Origin: JBFWVD01 sp050246915
Lineage (GTDB): Bacteria; Actinomycetota; Acidimicrobiia; Acidimicrobiales; Ilumatobacteraceae
Length of the DNA: 20,963 nt
Assembly (NCBI GenBank): GCA_050246915.1
Contig: JBFWVD010000078.1
Coordinates: 1 to 20,963 of the forward strand
Reading direction: 5' to 3'
The position numbers were made by a program, and so were the translations under genes. The notes beneath the pieces were generated by a model. The model was given only the letters and a program-made list of their open reading frames with translations, had not been told where the DNA came from and did not search any database. Positions 7,603 through 16,316 of the stretch are shown one piece after another. Positions within the stretch are counted from its first letter, which is position 1, and every line of letters begins with the position of its first letter.

Positions 7603-10347
7603 CTAGAACAAGCTCCCCGGTGCCTCAGCAGCGGGTCCCGCTGCAGCCAGTCGGCTGATCTCTGGCCACGCCGTCACCAGCATGTTGTATGCACCCGCCT
7701 CATCAGCCCACTTCTTCCGGTCACACAACACGTACAAGAGGTACGCCAGCTGGCGCGCACGCTCGCCGACACCCATCCCCATACGAGCGAGCAGTGCGGC
7801 GGCGTCGGTCTCCGAGGCGTCCAAAGCCCGGATGAGATGTTGCGTGGTCTCCCACACCGTCAAGCGGGTGTCGGTCGCCGGGTCCCAGCTTCCCGGTAGC
7901 TCCTTGCGTTCGACCAAGCGGACTCTTCCGTCACGACTCGCCACGATCCCAGCGCGCTCAACGCCGGCAACAGTGGTGTCTTTCGCTCGGGCCAACAAGT
8001 CGGCATCCCCGAACGGGCCGGGGTTGTGTCCGTACTGCTCGAACCACGTCAGCGCGAACCGCGTATCGGCGTCAAACTCCGACTCCTCACCGCTCAGCAC
8101 CTCCGCCAGTGCCTCGTTGATCAACGCCAACGCCGCCCGGACCCGCATCGGCGAGCCGTCGGCCTCGACGACCTTCGCATAGCGAGAGAAGATCGCAATG
8201 CCCGGTCCCATCGCCGACTGGGCCAAGTCCACAGGCGCAATGTTCTCCAACTGCAACACACGCACTGCCGGCCCCAACTCTCGGCGCAAAGCCGCCACGA
8301 ACTCTCCGCGCGTCGCCATCGGCGCAGAGATCTCCCTGGGGCGACACGCCAACGCGATCGACGACGCCAGCGCGTTCGTGCCCGACGCGATCATTCGGTT
8401 GGCCATCTCCGTTCGCATAGGCCACGTCGCCGTGATTGCATAGCCAGCATCAAGCAAACCGGCCAGGAACGTCTCCCAACCTGTGGAGGTGACGTCGCCG
8501 TCCATCGACTCCGTCGCCTTGAACGCGTAGAAGATCGTTGCCGGAAATCTCGGGTCGGCGTTCGCTGCGGCGGCGGTGAACACCTCCTGCATGCCTGACT
8601 CGAAGTGCTTGTGCGCCTTCTGCTTCGAGCCGGCCCGGAACTGGTTCGCGATCAGCTCGTCGGCCTTCGGAGTAAGTAGCGTTGCGCACTCGTCCGGCCA
8701 TACGTCAGCCAGGTTGCGCCGAAGCCAAACGAAGAAGAAGTCGGACAGGTCCGCATACGAGATGTTGTCGTAATACGGCGGGTCAGTCGAGATGACGCAT
8801 GTGCCCACCTCCGCTATCCGCGCTCGCGCATCGCGCTGAGCAGTCGCGCCAGGCCGGACGGCGAGTGTCGGGATCGATCGCGTGCACGTCTGGAGCATTG
8901 AGTCCCAGCTGGCCATCTTGCCCGAGAACGGGTTTGCTTCACAGAAGTCCCAGGTCATCTGAATCGCCTGCCGAGCGAAGGTCTCGCGAAGCTGAGCGTT
9001 CGGCGCATGCCATGAACAGACCGAGGACCAGTAGTCGGCACATCGATCGATGACGAACGCGAGATAGGTGGTGATGGCGTCAGCCCGGGCGGTCGCCGCT
9101 GCACCACCGGACCGGAGAGGCACGCCGTCATCGCTGATACTCGCCGCTCGAGCGTCGGCGACGACCCGCGTGCGAACTTCGGCCAATAGATCTGAGAACG
9201 TCGTCAACGCCAGCAGCTGACGCGGAGTGAATAGGTCAAACCACGAGCTAAAGCCATAGAGCCCTGGTGCGACGTTCCTCGGGTGATGAGCCAACGGAGC
9301 GGTACCCAGGTCACGACTCGCATCCGGAACTAGCAACGCTTCAGTGGGTGCCACCGTGTAGACCCTTCCGCTGGCTCCCTCAGCAACCACTGCCATACAC
9401 ACGGCTTCCATACGCCCGGCAAGGGCCTCACCGACAACGTAGCTTCGCTTGAACGGTGCACCCGTTGCGATGCAGTGGCCATCGCCCCGGTCAACAGTTG
9501 CGCCAAGGGGTGTTCCTCCTTCGCGAATCTCGTACCGGATCGTCTTGGCGTCATGGTCGACGATCGGCTCGACCCACACCACAGGCTTGCCGACCTTCTT
9601 GGCCAGGATCCAGGAACGGACGAGCGGGATGTGGCCGGGCCATGATGGGTCCGGCGACTTCACAGTGCGGGCCCAAATCCATGCGGTTGGTGTCGCTTCG
9701 CTGCCGTTAGGCAGGAGAGCGTTCGGGTAGTACTGGCCGATCCGCCTGGCCGCCTCGTCGCGCATCCATTCGCCGTAGGCCCGCACGTCCGCAGCGAGAC
9801 CGCGATTACCTTCCCACAAGCTCTGCTCTGCAAGGGCGGTCGGGCTGACCGGTGGCTGATTGGCGAATCGTGACGGAATCTCGAGCATCGCCCGCTGGAT
9901 CAACACTGCAACTGGATTGAGGTCGCCGGTATACGTCGGTAGTCCGAGTCGCAACGACTCCAGTGGGATCGCGCCACCCCCTCCAAAGGGGTCGAGCACC
10001 GTGGGGAGATCTCCGTCACAGGACTTCACGATCTCGGCTCGTGCTTCCTCCAGGATGCGTTCGTTGTTCGATGCCTCCCAGGGCACGAGCCGTTCGAGGA
10101 TGCCGAAAAGCCGCTCGCGTTCCCGCTGTTGGTCCTCCTCAGTTGGGAACTGGTCAGGGTGCGCTGAGGGATCGTCAACGAGTGAGGCCCACAACACGGC
10201 CCTAGTCGCTGCGAGAGGTCGACGGGCCCACCATCGATGGAGGCTTTGCGGATGTGGGGCTGCCCCCATGGTCTTCTGCTTGGCCGCGTGTGCGTTGATC
10301 GTCGCCAACGGCAGTGCAACCTCGATGAGCTTCTTCTTGTAGGTCAC
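7603..10347 (-). CDS. DUF1156 adenine-specific DNA methyltransferase
   Basis: A 914-residue N6-adenine DNA methyltransferase with the DUF1156 N-terminal signature: IEVALPLATINAHAAKQK followed by a LHRWWARRPLAATRA stretch (about 36-50). The SAM-binding motif is VLDPFGGGGAIPLE (117-130), with the acidic GDLNPVA strand (141-147) after it. The catalytic motif is DPPYY (522-526), the D/N-P-P-Y/F of amino-methyltransferases, followed by a YADLSDFFFVWLRR segment typical of this family. Length fits the family. The GTG start overlaps the helicase stop as GTGA, so the two are translationally coupled. As I recall the family, a short region near 228-242 often carries a Cys pair; here it reads VKSPDPSWPGHIP without Cys. 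It probably marks self DNA; the recognition sequence cannot be read from the protein. Confidence 0.88.
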   Translation of the reverse strand: MTYKKKLIEVALPLATINAHAAKQKTMGAAPHPQSLHRWWARRPLAATRAVLWASLVDDPSAHPDQFPTEEDQQRERERLFGILERLVPWEASNNERILEEARAEIVKSCDGDLPTVLDPFGGGGAIPLESLRLGLPTYTGDLNPVAVLIQRAMLEIPSRFANQPPVSPTALAEQSLWEGNRGLAADVRAYGEWMRDEAARRIGQYYPNALLPNGSEATPTAWIWARTVKSPDPSWPGHIPLVRSWILAKKVGKPVVWVEPIVDHDAKTIRYEIREGGTPLGATVDRGDGHCIATGAPFKRSYVVGEALAGRMEAVCMAVVAEGASGRVYTVAPTEALLVPDASRDLGTAPLAHHPRNVAPGLYGFSSWFDLFTPRQLLALTTFSDLLAEVRTRVVADARAASISDDGVPLRSGGAAATARADAITTYLAFVIDRCADYWSSVCSWHAPNAQLRETFARQAIQMTWDFCEANPFSGKMASWDSMLQTCTRSIPTLAVRPGATAQRDARARIAEVGTCVISTDPPYYDNISYADLSDFFFVWLRRNLADVWPDECATLLTPKADELIANQFRAGSKQKAHKHFESGMQEVFTAAAANADPRFPATIFYAFKATESMDGDVTSTGWETFLAGLLDAGYAITATWPMRTEMANRMIASGTNALASSIALACRPREISAPMATRGEFVAALRRELGPAVRVLQLENIAPVDLAQSAMGPGIAIFSRYAKVVEADGSPMRVRAALALINEALAEVLSGEESEFDADTRFALTWFEQYGHNPGPFGDADLLARAKDTTVAGVERAGIVASRDGRVRLVERKELPGSWDPATDTRLTVWETTQHLIRALDASETDAAALLARMGMGVGERARQLAYLLYVLCDRKKWADEAGAYNMLVTAWPEISRLAAAGPAAEAPGSLF

Positions 10348-13300
10348 TGGGGCTCCACTGCGTATGGCATGAGGTCGGCGATGTTGAGCGGCACGTAGGC
10401 CTGGGCGAAGTGCAGCTCGTAGGCGTCGAAGGGTCGGATGAAGTAGCTGACGGCTGGGCGACCCTCCGGCTCGTGGGGAACGCGTACGACGGCGAGGCGG
10501 AACCGTTCGGGGTTCTGCTTCGCCTGTCGGACCTGGGGACCTCTGACCTTGATTTCGGGCGTGTCGGGCCGGTGGCCCTTGACCTCGATCTGGTACACGA
10601 CGCCGGTGCGTGGGTCCTCGGAGAGAATGTCGAAGCCGGGATTGTTGTGGGCCTGCTCGACGGGGACACGGCCGAGAGCTCGCTCGGTGGCCATCACCGC
10701 AGCCACAGCCCGCCGATCGGTCTCCTTCGCAACCTCTTGGTCCATCTCCGATGGCAGGTCGCCACCAAGGCGGTCGACGAGTCCCTGCGGGATGACGAGC
10801 GCTGCCGCGACGACGGTCGGTGCATGGTTGACGAGGTCGGACTCGACTTCGAGTTCTCGGAGGCGGCGGGTCTTGCGTGCCTCGAGGTCGTCGGCGCGTT
10901 GGCGTGCGCGTCCAGAGTTGAGGCGGGGCTTCTTGCCGTGGAGTTCTTGTTCCTTGAGTTCGTGGGCGCGCAGGTCCCAGTGGCGGATCTCGCTGTTGAG
11001 GCGTTCCTCGACGGCGCGTCGGGTGCGTTCGATGCGTGCCTTGGTGACGTCGGCGATCTCGGCGAAGTGTGGTGAGGCGAGGTTGGCAGTTGCCCAGCTG
11101 CGTGCGGTTTGGTCGACCCCATCGTCTGCCCAGTGGGTGTCGACGTTCGCAAGTAGCTCGCCGGTGCGGTCGTCGAGCGGTTCGTACCCGAGGTAGGGCT
11201 CGGCGCCGGGATCGTTGATGTCGCCGTCTGCGGTGATCTCGACGTACTGGAAGCGGCGTGACACGACGGTACGTGCACCGTGGTCGAGGCGGCCGTCGGT
11301 GATGGTGTGTTCGAGATAGATCAGGATTCGCGGGGTGTCGCCGTCGTCGGTCGGGTCGATGAACGTCGTCCCGCTCGACAGCGTGGAGCCGTGACGTTCG
11401 AGGGTCGTCGCGATGAGCGCCTTGAGCAACGGGTGGCCGGGCGTGATCAGCTCGGCGCGCAGACCGCCCCGGCCAGCAGTGTCGATGCTGACCTTGTCTT
11501 TGTCGAAGGTGACGCGCTCGTAGGCGCTGTGGAGCGGCCCTCCGGCCGATACCTCTCGGTCTCGTGATCTGACAGTGGCGGGCACCCGGGTGATCTCGAA
11601 CCTGCCCGCCTCACGAGGCGCGATGCGTCCGCCGACGTCGTCGAGCGCTGCTGCGAAGAACGCTTGGATGAAGCCGGGCTGCAGCTTGCGGGCGAGCGCT
11701 TCCTCCATGCGGTGGCGGATCTCGCTGATGCTTCCGGGGTCGAGCACGTTCGACGCAAGTGCACGCTCGTCGAGGACGGTCTTGAGCCGATTGCCGATGT
11801 GGGCGTCGATGACCTCGTCGACCCGCGCGAGGACGGCTGGGTCCTTGCCGTAACGGATCGCCTCGATCAGCAGATCCTGCAGGGACCGGTTGATCTCGGA
11901 GTCGCCGAGGACGTCGTAGATCTGGTCCCCGTACACGGCGCGCTGCTGCTCGATCTTCGCGAACAAGCGTTGGAACACCATGCCTTCGCGCGTGCCGTGG
12001 GCAACGAGGTTCCACAGGTGGCAGACCTGCTCCTGACCGATGCGATGGATGCGTCCGAATCGCTGCTCGATACGGTTCGGGTTCCACGGCAGGTCGTAGT
12101 TGACCATCAGGTTCGCCCGCTGCAGGTTCACGCCCTCACCCGCGGCATCCGTCGCGACCAGCACCTTGACGGCTGGGTCGTTGCGGAACGCGTCCTGGAT
12201 ACGGCGGCGGTCCTCGCGACGCACGCCACCGTGAATCGACACGACCGCCTCAGGCCGACCGAGCAGCGTTCGGATCTTGCCTTCGAGGTAGTTGAGGGTG
12301 TCACGGTGCTCGGTGAACACGATCAACTTGCGGGGTTCGCCGGGCTGGTTGAACTCATCGGACTGCAAGATGTTGCGCAGCTCGACCCATTTGCGGTCCT
12401 GCCCGGACGCCCGCACCTCCGACGCCAGCAGCTCCAGAAGTCGAAGCTCTGTGATCTCGCGTTCGAGCTCGACGAGCGACTCTGCGCTCATCACGTTCTC
12501 AATCGCTTCGTCCTCGAGACGCTCGAACTCGTCATCCGCGAAGTCGTCGCTGTCGAAGCCGTCCGGATCCGCGAGCCGGCCGTCAAGCCGGCGCGCATCG
12601 GCGAGCTTGCCGGCCTTCTCCGCTTGCAGAAGCTGTGCGGTGAGCTTCTCCTTGCGGCGGCGCAGCGACTGGAAGATCGCCTCCGGTGACGATGCAAGGC
12701 GGCGCTGCAACGCAGCGAGCGCGAAGCCGATCGCGAGCCCTCGGCGACGGTCGCCGCCCTGTTCGATCGCCTGAGCGCGCCCCATCCCCTCTTGGACGTA
12801 GGAGCTGACCGCCTCGTACAGGCGTTGCTCTTCCGGGCTGAGGTCGTAGTTGACCGTCGTGGCCCGGCGCTCGCGGAACAACCGCTTGCCGTCGAAGGTG
12901 AGCAGGTTCTCCTTCACGAGGCGACGCATCACATCGGACACGTCGGGCAGGTGCTTCGATCGGCGGAGTCGACCGGCGAATCGATCAGGGTCGAGCAAGG
13001 AGAGGAAGAGCAAGAAGTCGTCGTTGCTGCCGTTGTGCGGGGTCGCGGTGAGTAGCAGCAGGTTCCGGGCCCGGTCGCGTACGAGCTCTCCGAGCTGGAA
13101 CCGCAGCGTCCGGTTGATCTCGTCGCCGTACAGGCGGGCTGACATCTTGTGGGCCTCGTCGCAGATGACGAGATCCCAGTCGGTGACCGCCAGCTTCGCC
13201 TGCAGCTCCTCACTCCGGGACAACTGATCAAGCCGAGCGATCAACAGGTTGCGCTCCTGGAACGGGTTCCCGGTGCGAGCGGCCTCGACCATGTCCCGGC

Positions 13301-13844
13301 TCATGATGTCGAACCGCAGATTGAACTTGTCGAACAACTCCTCCTGCCACTGCTCGACCAGACTCCCCGGAGCGATCACCAGGCAGCGCTCGAGGTCCCC
13401 GCGCAGCATCAGCTCGCGGATGTACAGCCCCGACATGATCGTCTTGCCCGCGCCAGGGTCGTCGGCCAGCAGGAACCGCAGCGGCTGCAGTGGCAACAGG
13501 CGGCCGTACACCGCATCGATCTGATGAGGCAGAGGCTGGATCGTCGACGAACCCACCGCAGCGAACGGATCGAACAGGTGCGCCAACTCGATGCGGCGAG
13601 CCTCCGACGCAAGCTTGAACGACGCTCCGTCCGCATCGAACGTCCAGCGCCGGCCCGAGGCAATCGAGACGCCTGCAGCCTGTTCGGCCGTCAGCAGGCG
13701 ATCAGAGATCTGACCGTCGTCACCCCGGTAGACGACATTGACGATCCCATCCCCGTGCGGCTCGACCGCAATGATCGTCACATCGGCGGCGGCCACCAAC
13801 CCCCGCACTCTCGATCCAGTTTTGAGGTCGTTCAGCTCGGTCAT
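10344..13844 (-). CDS. SNF2-type helicase with NOV_C/DUF3883 domain (DrmD-like)
   Basis: A 1166-residue superfamily 2 translocase of the SNF2/RapA type. Motif I is DDPGAGKT (128-135), motif II DEAH (229-232), motif III TATPHNG (266-272), motif V ATDAAGEGVNLQ (564-575) and motif VI RIEQRFGRIHRIGQ (591-604). A charged helical insert with many Asp/Glu lies near 400-480. The C-terminus (about 1067-1130) matches NOV_C (formerly DUF3883): NPGFDILSED, then YQIEVKGH, giving D1072 and E1087-x-K1089, a PD-(D/E)xK-like arrangement. DISARM class 1 loci carry a related SNF2-like helicase (DrmD), but no DrmA, DrmB or DrmC is present here. The ATG at 13844 has no clear Shine-Dalgarno, so leaderless or weakly initiated translation is possible. 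It is the first gene of the defence module, and its stop overlaps the methylase start. Predicted role: DNA translocation or remodelling on unmodified DNA. Confidence 0.88.
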   Translation of the reverse strand: MTELNDLKTGSRVRGLVAAADVTIIAVEPHGDGIVNVVYRGDDGQISDRLLTAEQAAGVSIASGRRWTFDADGASFKLASEARRIELAHLFDPFAAVGSSTIQPLPHQIDAVYGRLLPLQPLRFLLADDPGAGKTIMSGLYIRELMLRGDLERCLVIAPGSLVEQWQEELFDKFNLRFDIMSRDMVEAARTGNPFQERNLLIARLDQLSRSEELQAKLAVTDWDLVICDEAHKMSARLYGDEINRTLRFQLGELVRDRARNLLLLTATPHNGSNDDFLLFLSLLDPDRFAGRLRRSKHLPDVSDVMRRLVKENLLTFDGKRLFRERRATTVNYDLSPEEQRLYEAVSSYVQEGMGRAQAIEQGGDRRRGLAIGFALAALQRRLASSPEAIFQSLRRRKEKLTAQLLQAEKAGKLADARRLDGRLADPDGFDSDDFADDEFERLEDEAIENVMSAESLVELEREITELRLLELLASEVRASGQDRKWVELRNILQSDEFNQPGEPRKLIVFTEHRDTLNYLEGKIRTLLGRPEAVVSIHGGVRREDRRRIQDAFRNDPAVKVLVATDAAGEGVNLQRANLMVNYDLPWNPNRIEQRFGRIHRIGQEQVCHLWNLVAHGTREGMVFQRLFAKIEQQRAVYGDQIYDVLGDSEINRSLQDLLIEAIRYGKDPAVLARVDEVIDAHIGNRLKTVLDERALASNVLDPGSISEIRHRMEEALARKLQPGFIQAFFAAALDDVGGRIAPREAGRFEITRVPATVRSRDREVSAGGPLHSAYERVTFDKDKVSIDTAGRGGLRAELITPGHPLLKALIATTLERHGSTLSSGTTFIDPTDDGDTPRILIYLEHTITDGRLDHGARTVVSRRFQYVEITADGDINDPGAEPYLGYEPLDDRTGELLANVDTHWADDGVDQTARSWATANLASPHFAEIADVTKARIERTRRAVEERLNSEIRHWDLRAHELKEQELHGKKPRLNSGRARQRADDLEARKTRRLRELEVESDLVNHAPTVVAAALVIPQGLVDRLGGDLPSEMDQEVAKETDRRAVAAVMATERALGRVPVEQAHNNPGFDILSEDPRTGVVYQIEVKGHRPDTPEIKVRGPQVRQAKQNPERFRLAVVRVPHEPEGRPAVSYFIRPFDAYELHFAQAYVPLNIADLMPYAVEPQ

Positions 13845-14012
13845 GGGCGTGGGTGGTGGGGCCGAGGCTTCGACCCGACTCTCGCCCGCGACGTCCCACT
13901 GAGCCCATGGTAGGGCAAGGGTGTGACAGCCCCGGGCCTACGGGCCAACAAGCTGTCCGACGGCGGCACCTGGCGGACCGTTCGATGACGAGAGCGCACC
14001 CGCGTCGGGTCT

Positions 14013-14708
14013 TCAGAGGAGTTCATGCACCAGGGCGTCGGCGGTACCCGGTGAGGACCGCAAGTCGATCGGAAGCTCCGGGTCCGGGGGGAGTTGCACG
14101 CGGTCCGGCGGGTCGGGAAGCCCGGCCAGGAAGGCATGGACCAAGAACTCGAATCGCTCGTCGGACGGGGACCGCAGTTCAACGGTCCGTGCCTCCCACA
14201 CGTCAGGGTCGGCCAACCCACGGGTGTCGCAGAGCGCCTCTTCGCGAGCGAGCCAGCCGAGGAGAACAGTGTTCAACGTGTTGTAGATCCGCTGCGCCAT
14301 CACCGACTCGAAACCGACATGTTCGAGAACGCCAACGACCTCGCGGTTGACATCGATGTAGCCCGGAGTGACCCGGAAGCGGCCGAGGCCTGCGGCGGCA
14401 AAGCCTGGCGTCACTTCGGAGAGGCGGCGAAGGCCGTTGGCGTAGTAGCGAAGTGAGTCGCGCCAGTCCCCTGCGTCCGTTGGCGGGAGTATCTCGATCT
14501 GTCGAATGAGGCGGTCCGACACCAGGTCGATCAACTCATCGCGATCCTGCACCCACCCGTAGAGGGACTGGTGAGTGACGCCGAGGCGCTCGGCCACGGC
14601 AGCCATGGTGAGGTTCTCGACTCCGAGTTCGCAGGCAGCATCGACGATGTGGTCGCGGCTGAGACGCGGCGGGCGACCCCGTCGCCGCTGCCCATCTGCG
14701 GCGTAGGT
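14013..14708 (-). CDS. TetR/AcrR-family transcriptional regulator
   Basis: This 231-residue protein has a TetR N-terminal DNA-binding domain: LSRDHIVDAACELG, then a helix-turn-helix AAVAERLGVTHQSLYGWV (37-54) and the DRDELIDLV segment that closes the domain. The C-terminal ligand-binding part is mostly helical and has no recognised ligand signature. I chose the ATG at 14708 because the protein then begins shortly before the RRRGRPP basic stretch; an ATG at 14723 would add five residues. It is transcribed in the same direction as the defence cluster, with 168 nt between its stop and the helicase start, and divergently from the Tad operon. Either could be its target. It may also be ordinary backbone. 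Confidence 0.88.
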   Translation of the reverse strand, partial: TYAADGQRRRGRPPRLSRDHIVDAACELGVENLTMAAVAERLGVTHQSLYGWVQDRDELIDLVSDRLIRQIEILPPTDAGDWRDSLRYYANGLRRLSEVTPGFAAAGLGRFRVTPGYIDVNREVVGVLEHVGFESVMAQRIYNTLNTVLLGWLAREEALCDTRGLADPDVWEARTVELRSPSDERFEFLVHAFLAGLPDPPDRVQLPPDPELPIDLRSSPGTADALVHELL

Positions 14709-14768
14709 CATCCGGACCACCATAGGCGAAGCAGTCGGGAACCAAGAACTACCTGTTCAGAGATTTTC

Positions 14769-14796
14769 TTGCGGGTGCAGTTTTGAGCAGTACTAT
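14769..14796 (+). promoter_or_regulatory. Candidate promoter of the Tad operon
   Basis: TTGCGG at 14769-14774 and TACTAT at 14791-14796 are separated by 16 nt. This is an acceptable sigma70-like match in a locally AT-richer patch. Transcription would begin near 14803 and give a leader of about 245 nt before the first Tad gene. No other -35/-10 pair in the divergent region looks better by eye. Confidence 0.4.
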
Positions 14797-14829
14797 CTGC
14801 GTTCAGCTGTCGCTCCTGCGGCGGTCGGG

Positions 14830-15048
14830 ATGGGGGAAGAGCGACGATGCTCAGCCAACTCGATCGGGGTGCAGTCCTCGGACTGCGGGACCGTTCACCA
14901 GCCCGCCGCGGTCCGGAAGCCGGGTCCGCCGACCAAGTTGTCGCGCGTTGGACCCGACAGGGGTGGGTTCCCTGATGTGCAGACGACACACCTCCGCTCG
15001 GCGCGCCGCTCGGGCGCGCCGATACGTCCAGTTCCGCTGGGGCCAGAG
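14830..15048 (+). promoter_or_regulatory. Hairpin-rich leader upstream of the Tad operon
   Basis: No credible gene occupies this stretch. It holds a row of potential stems: 14871-14876 with 14881-14886 (perfect, CTCG loop), 14888-14893 with 14909-14914, 14923-14926 with 14931-14934, and a perfect 10-bp G-C-rich stem 14998-15007 with 15013-15022 (loop GCTCG), which ends 26 nt before the start codon. I compared it by eye with cyclic-di-GMP, cyclic-di-AMP (ydaO), cobalamin, TPP and glycine riboswitch cores and found no convincing match. High GC makes chance stems common, so regulation by this leader is only a hypothesis. Confidence 0.35.
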
Positions 15049-15630
15049 ATGGGACCTAGTCAAGCACTGACCGTCCCGGCCCGCCGGCGACTCGACCGCC
15101 GCGCCTCATGGGCCCCGGCCGCCGCGGCCGCGATCACGGCGATCCTCGCGCTGAACGCCGGGCCCCACGCACCCAGCCTGACCTCGCTCATCACTGGCGC
15201 TGGTCTTGCTGCCCTCGCGACGACGGATGCGACCACCCACACGCTGCCTGCGACGCACGTGAGGGTGCTTGCGAGTCTGACGGCAGTCACCCTGGTCGGC
15301 GCAGCCTGGTGGCACGACGCTTGGGCTCCACCGCTTCGAGCACTCGCCGGGGCCGCGCTCGTCGCGGTCCTTCTCGTCTCGCTGTGGCTTTCGTCGCCGG
15401 GGGCGATCGCATTCGGGGACGTGAAGGTCACGGTCATTGCCTTCGCCGCAGCCGCGGCCGTCTCGTGGCGTGCGGGGGCGGTCATGATCATCGCGGCGTG
15501 CGTGATCGGTGGCGTTGCCGCCGTGATCGCCCGTGGGACTCGTCGGCACCTCACGCCCGTGCAGCCGACCATTCCGTTCGTGCCCGGCCTCGCGCTCGGC
15601 TTCGTGGTGGGGGTGATGGTCCCATGGTGA
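15049..15630 (+). CDS. Prepilin peptidase (TadV/CpaA-like)
   Basis: A 193-residue polytopic membrane protein with the two catalytic aspartates of type IV prepilin peptidases: D60 in ATTDATTHTLP and D124 in AIAFGDVKVTV, a variant of the GxGDxK motif. About five or six hydrophobic segments span the chain. It lacks the N-terminal Cys-containing methyltransferase domain of PilD, as expected for the short TadV/CpaA class. It would cleave the leader of Flp-type pilins in the cytoplasmic membrane. I chose the ATG at 15049 because the frame upstream is non-hydrophobic and falls in the structured leader; the ribosome-binding site is weak (GGGGCCAGAG). It is the first gene of the Tad operon and its stop overlaps the next start as ATGGTGA. 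No Flp pilin gene is visible in the window. Confidence 0.82.
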   Translation: MGPSQALTVPARRRLDRRASWAPAAAAAITAILALNAGPHAPSLTSLITGAGLAALATTDATTHTLPATHVRVLASLTAVTLVGAAWWHDAWAPPLRALAGAALVAVLLVSLWLSSPGAIAFGDVKVTVIAFAAAAAVSWRAGAVMIIAACVIGGVAAVIARGTRRHLTPVQPTIPFVPGLALGFVVGVMVPW

Positions 15631-16316
15631 GAGATCGACTCGTAGCAGCCGTGCTGGCGCTCGGTGTGCTGGCGAGTGCGTGTTCGGCTGACGACAACGT
15701 CGGCGGCGGTTCGACGACCGACTCGGCGGCGCGGACCACGACGGTTGCGCCCACGACCGCCCCGTCATCGACGGCCGCGCCGAGTACGACACCGACGACT
15801 TCGAGTGCCCCGTCGACATCCCCGGCGCCATCGACGTCACCGCCGAGCACCGCCTTGACCAACGAAACCCTCAAGCCGATCGTCGAGCAACTCGTCGACT
15901 CCTACGACGCCGTTGTCGCAGAGATCCTCACCGATCCCAGCGTTGCGTCGGATCCGGGCAACGAGTTGGTGCGTCGGTACCTGGGGCTGTTCCCACATGA
16001 CAGCACGTTCGCCAATGGCGCCCTCAGCTTCTGGGCGAGCGAGGCCTCCGCCGGCCGCTTCTACCGACCGGGACCCCGGGGCGTGATGTACGACTCGACC
16101 GTTCAGTCGGTCGAACTTCGCAGCGAGGCCGAGGCGGCGGCGAAGGTGTGCACCGTCACCTCGATCCAGATCGTCGACAGCGTCGGCGCCGCGCTCGAGT
16201 CGCAGGGTGGTGTGAATGGCGGCGAGGTTGTCCTCGTACGGGTGGGTGACGACTGGCTACTTCGTGACCTGACCGAGGCGCCGCCGGATGATTGCCCGCG
16301 GCCCGGGAACTCGTGA
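15624..16316 (+). CDS. Putative lipoprotein of the Tad operon
   Basis: A 230-residue protein with a short basic N-terminus, a hydrophobic stretch and a lipobox-like LASAC (16-20), so it is probably exported and lipid-anchored at C20. Residues about 37-78 form a Thr/Ser/Pro/Ala-rich linker typical of actinobacterial surface lipoproteins. A folded domain of about 150 residues follows (80-230), with an NTF2- or SnoaL-like feel (repeated aromatic and Val-rich strands, ending DDWLLRDL), but I cannot assign a family. The ATG at 15624 overlaps the prepilin peptidase stop by 7 nt; the GTG at 15627 is an alternative. Its stop overlaps the next start by one base. Membership in the operon suggests a role at the pilus base or in assembly. 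Confidence 0.75.
   Translation: MVRDRLVAAVLALGVLASACSADDNVGGGSTTDSAARTTTVAPTTAPSSTAAPSTTPTTSSAPSTSPAPSTSPPSTALTNETLKPIVEQLVDSYDAVVAEILTDPSVASDPGNELVRRYLGLFPHDSTFANGALSFWASEASAGRFYRPGPRGVMYDSTVQSVELRSEAEAAAKVCTVTSIQIVDSVGAALESQGGVNGGEVVLVRVGDDWLLRDLTEAPPDDCPRPGNS

Noticed and set aside
13998..14010. 5-bp hairpin ACCCG-CGT-CGGGT just after the TetR stop as a terminator
   Set aside because: The stem is too short and no T tract follows on the minus strand; read-through into the defence operon cannot be excluded.
14830..15048. Extension of the prepilin peptidase to an ATG at 14830
   Set aside because: The added 73 residues are polar, Arg/Pro-rich and unlike a prepilin peptidase N-terminus; the stretch fits a non-coding leader better.
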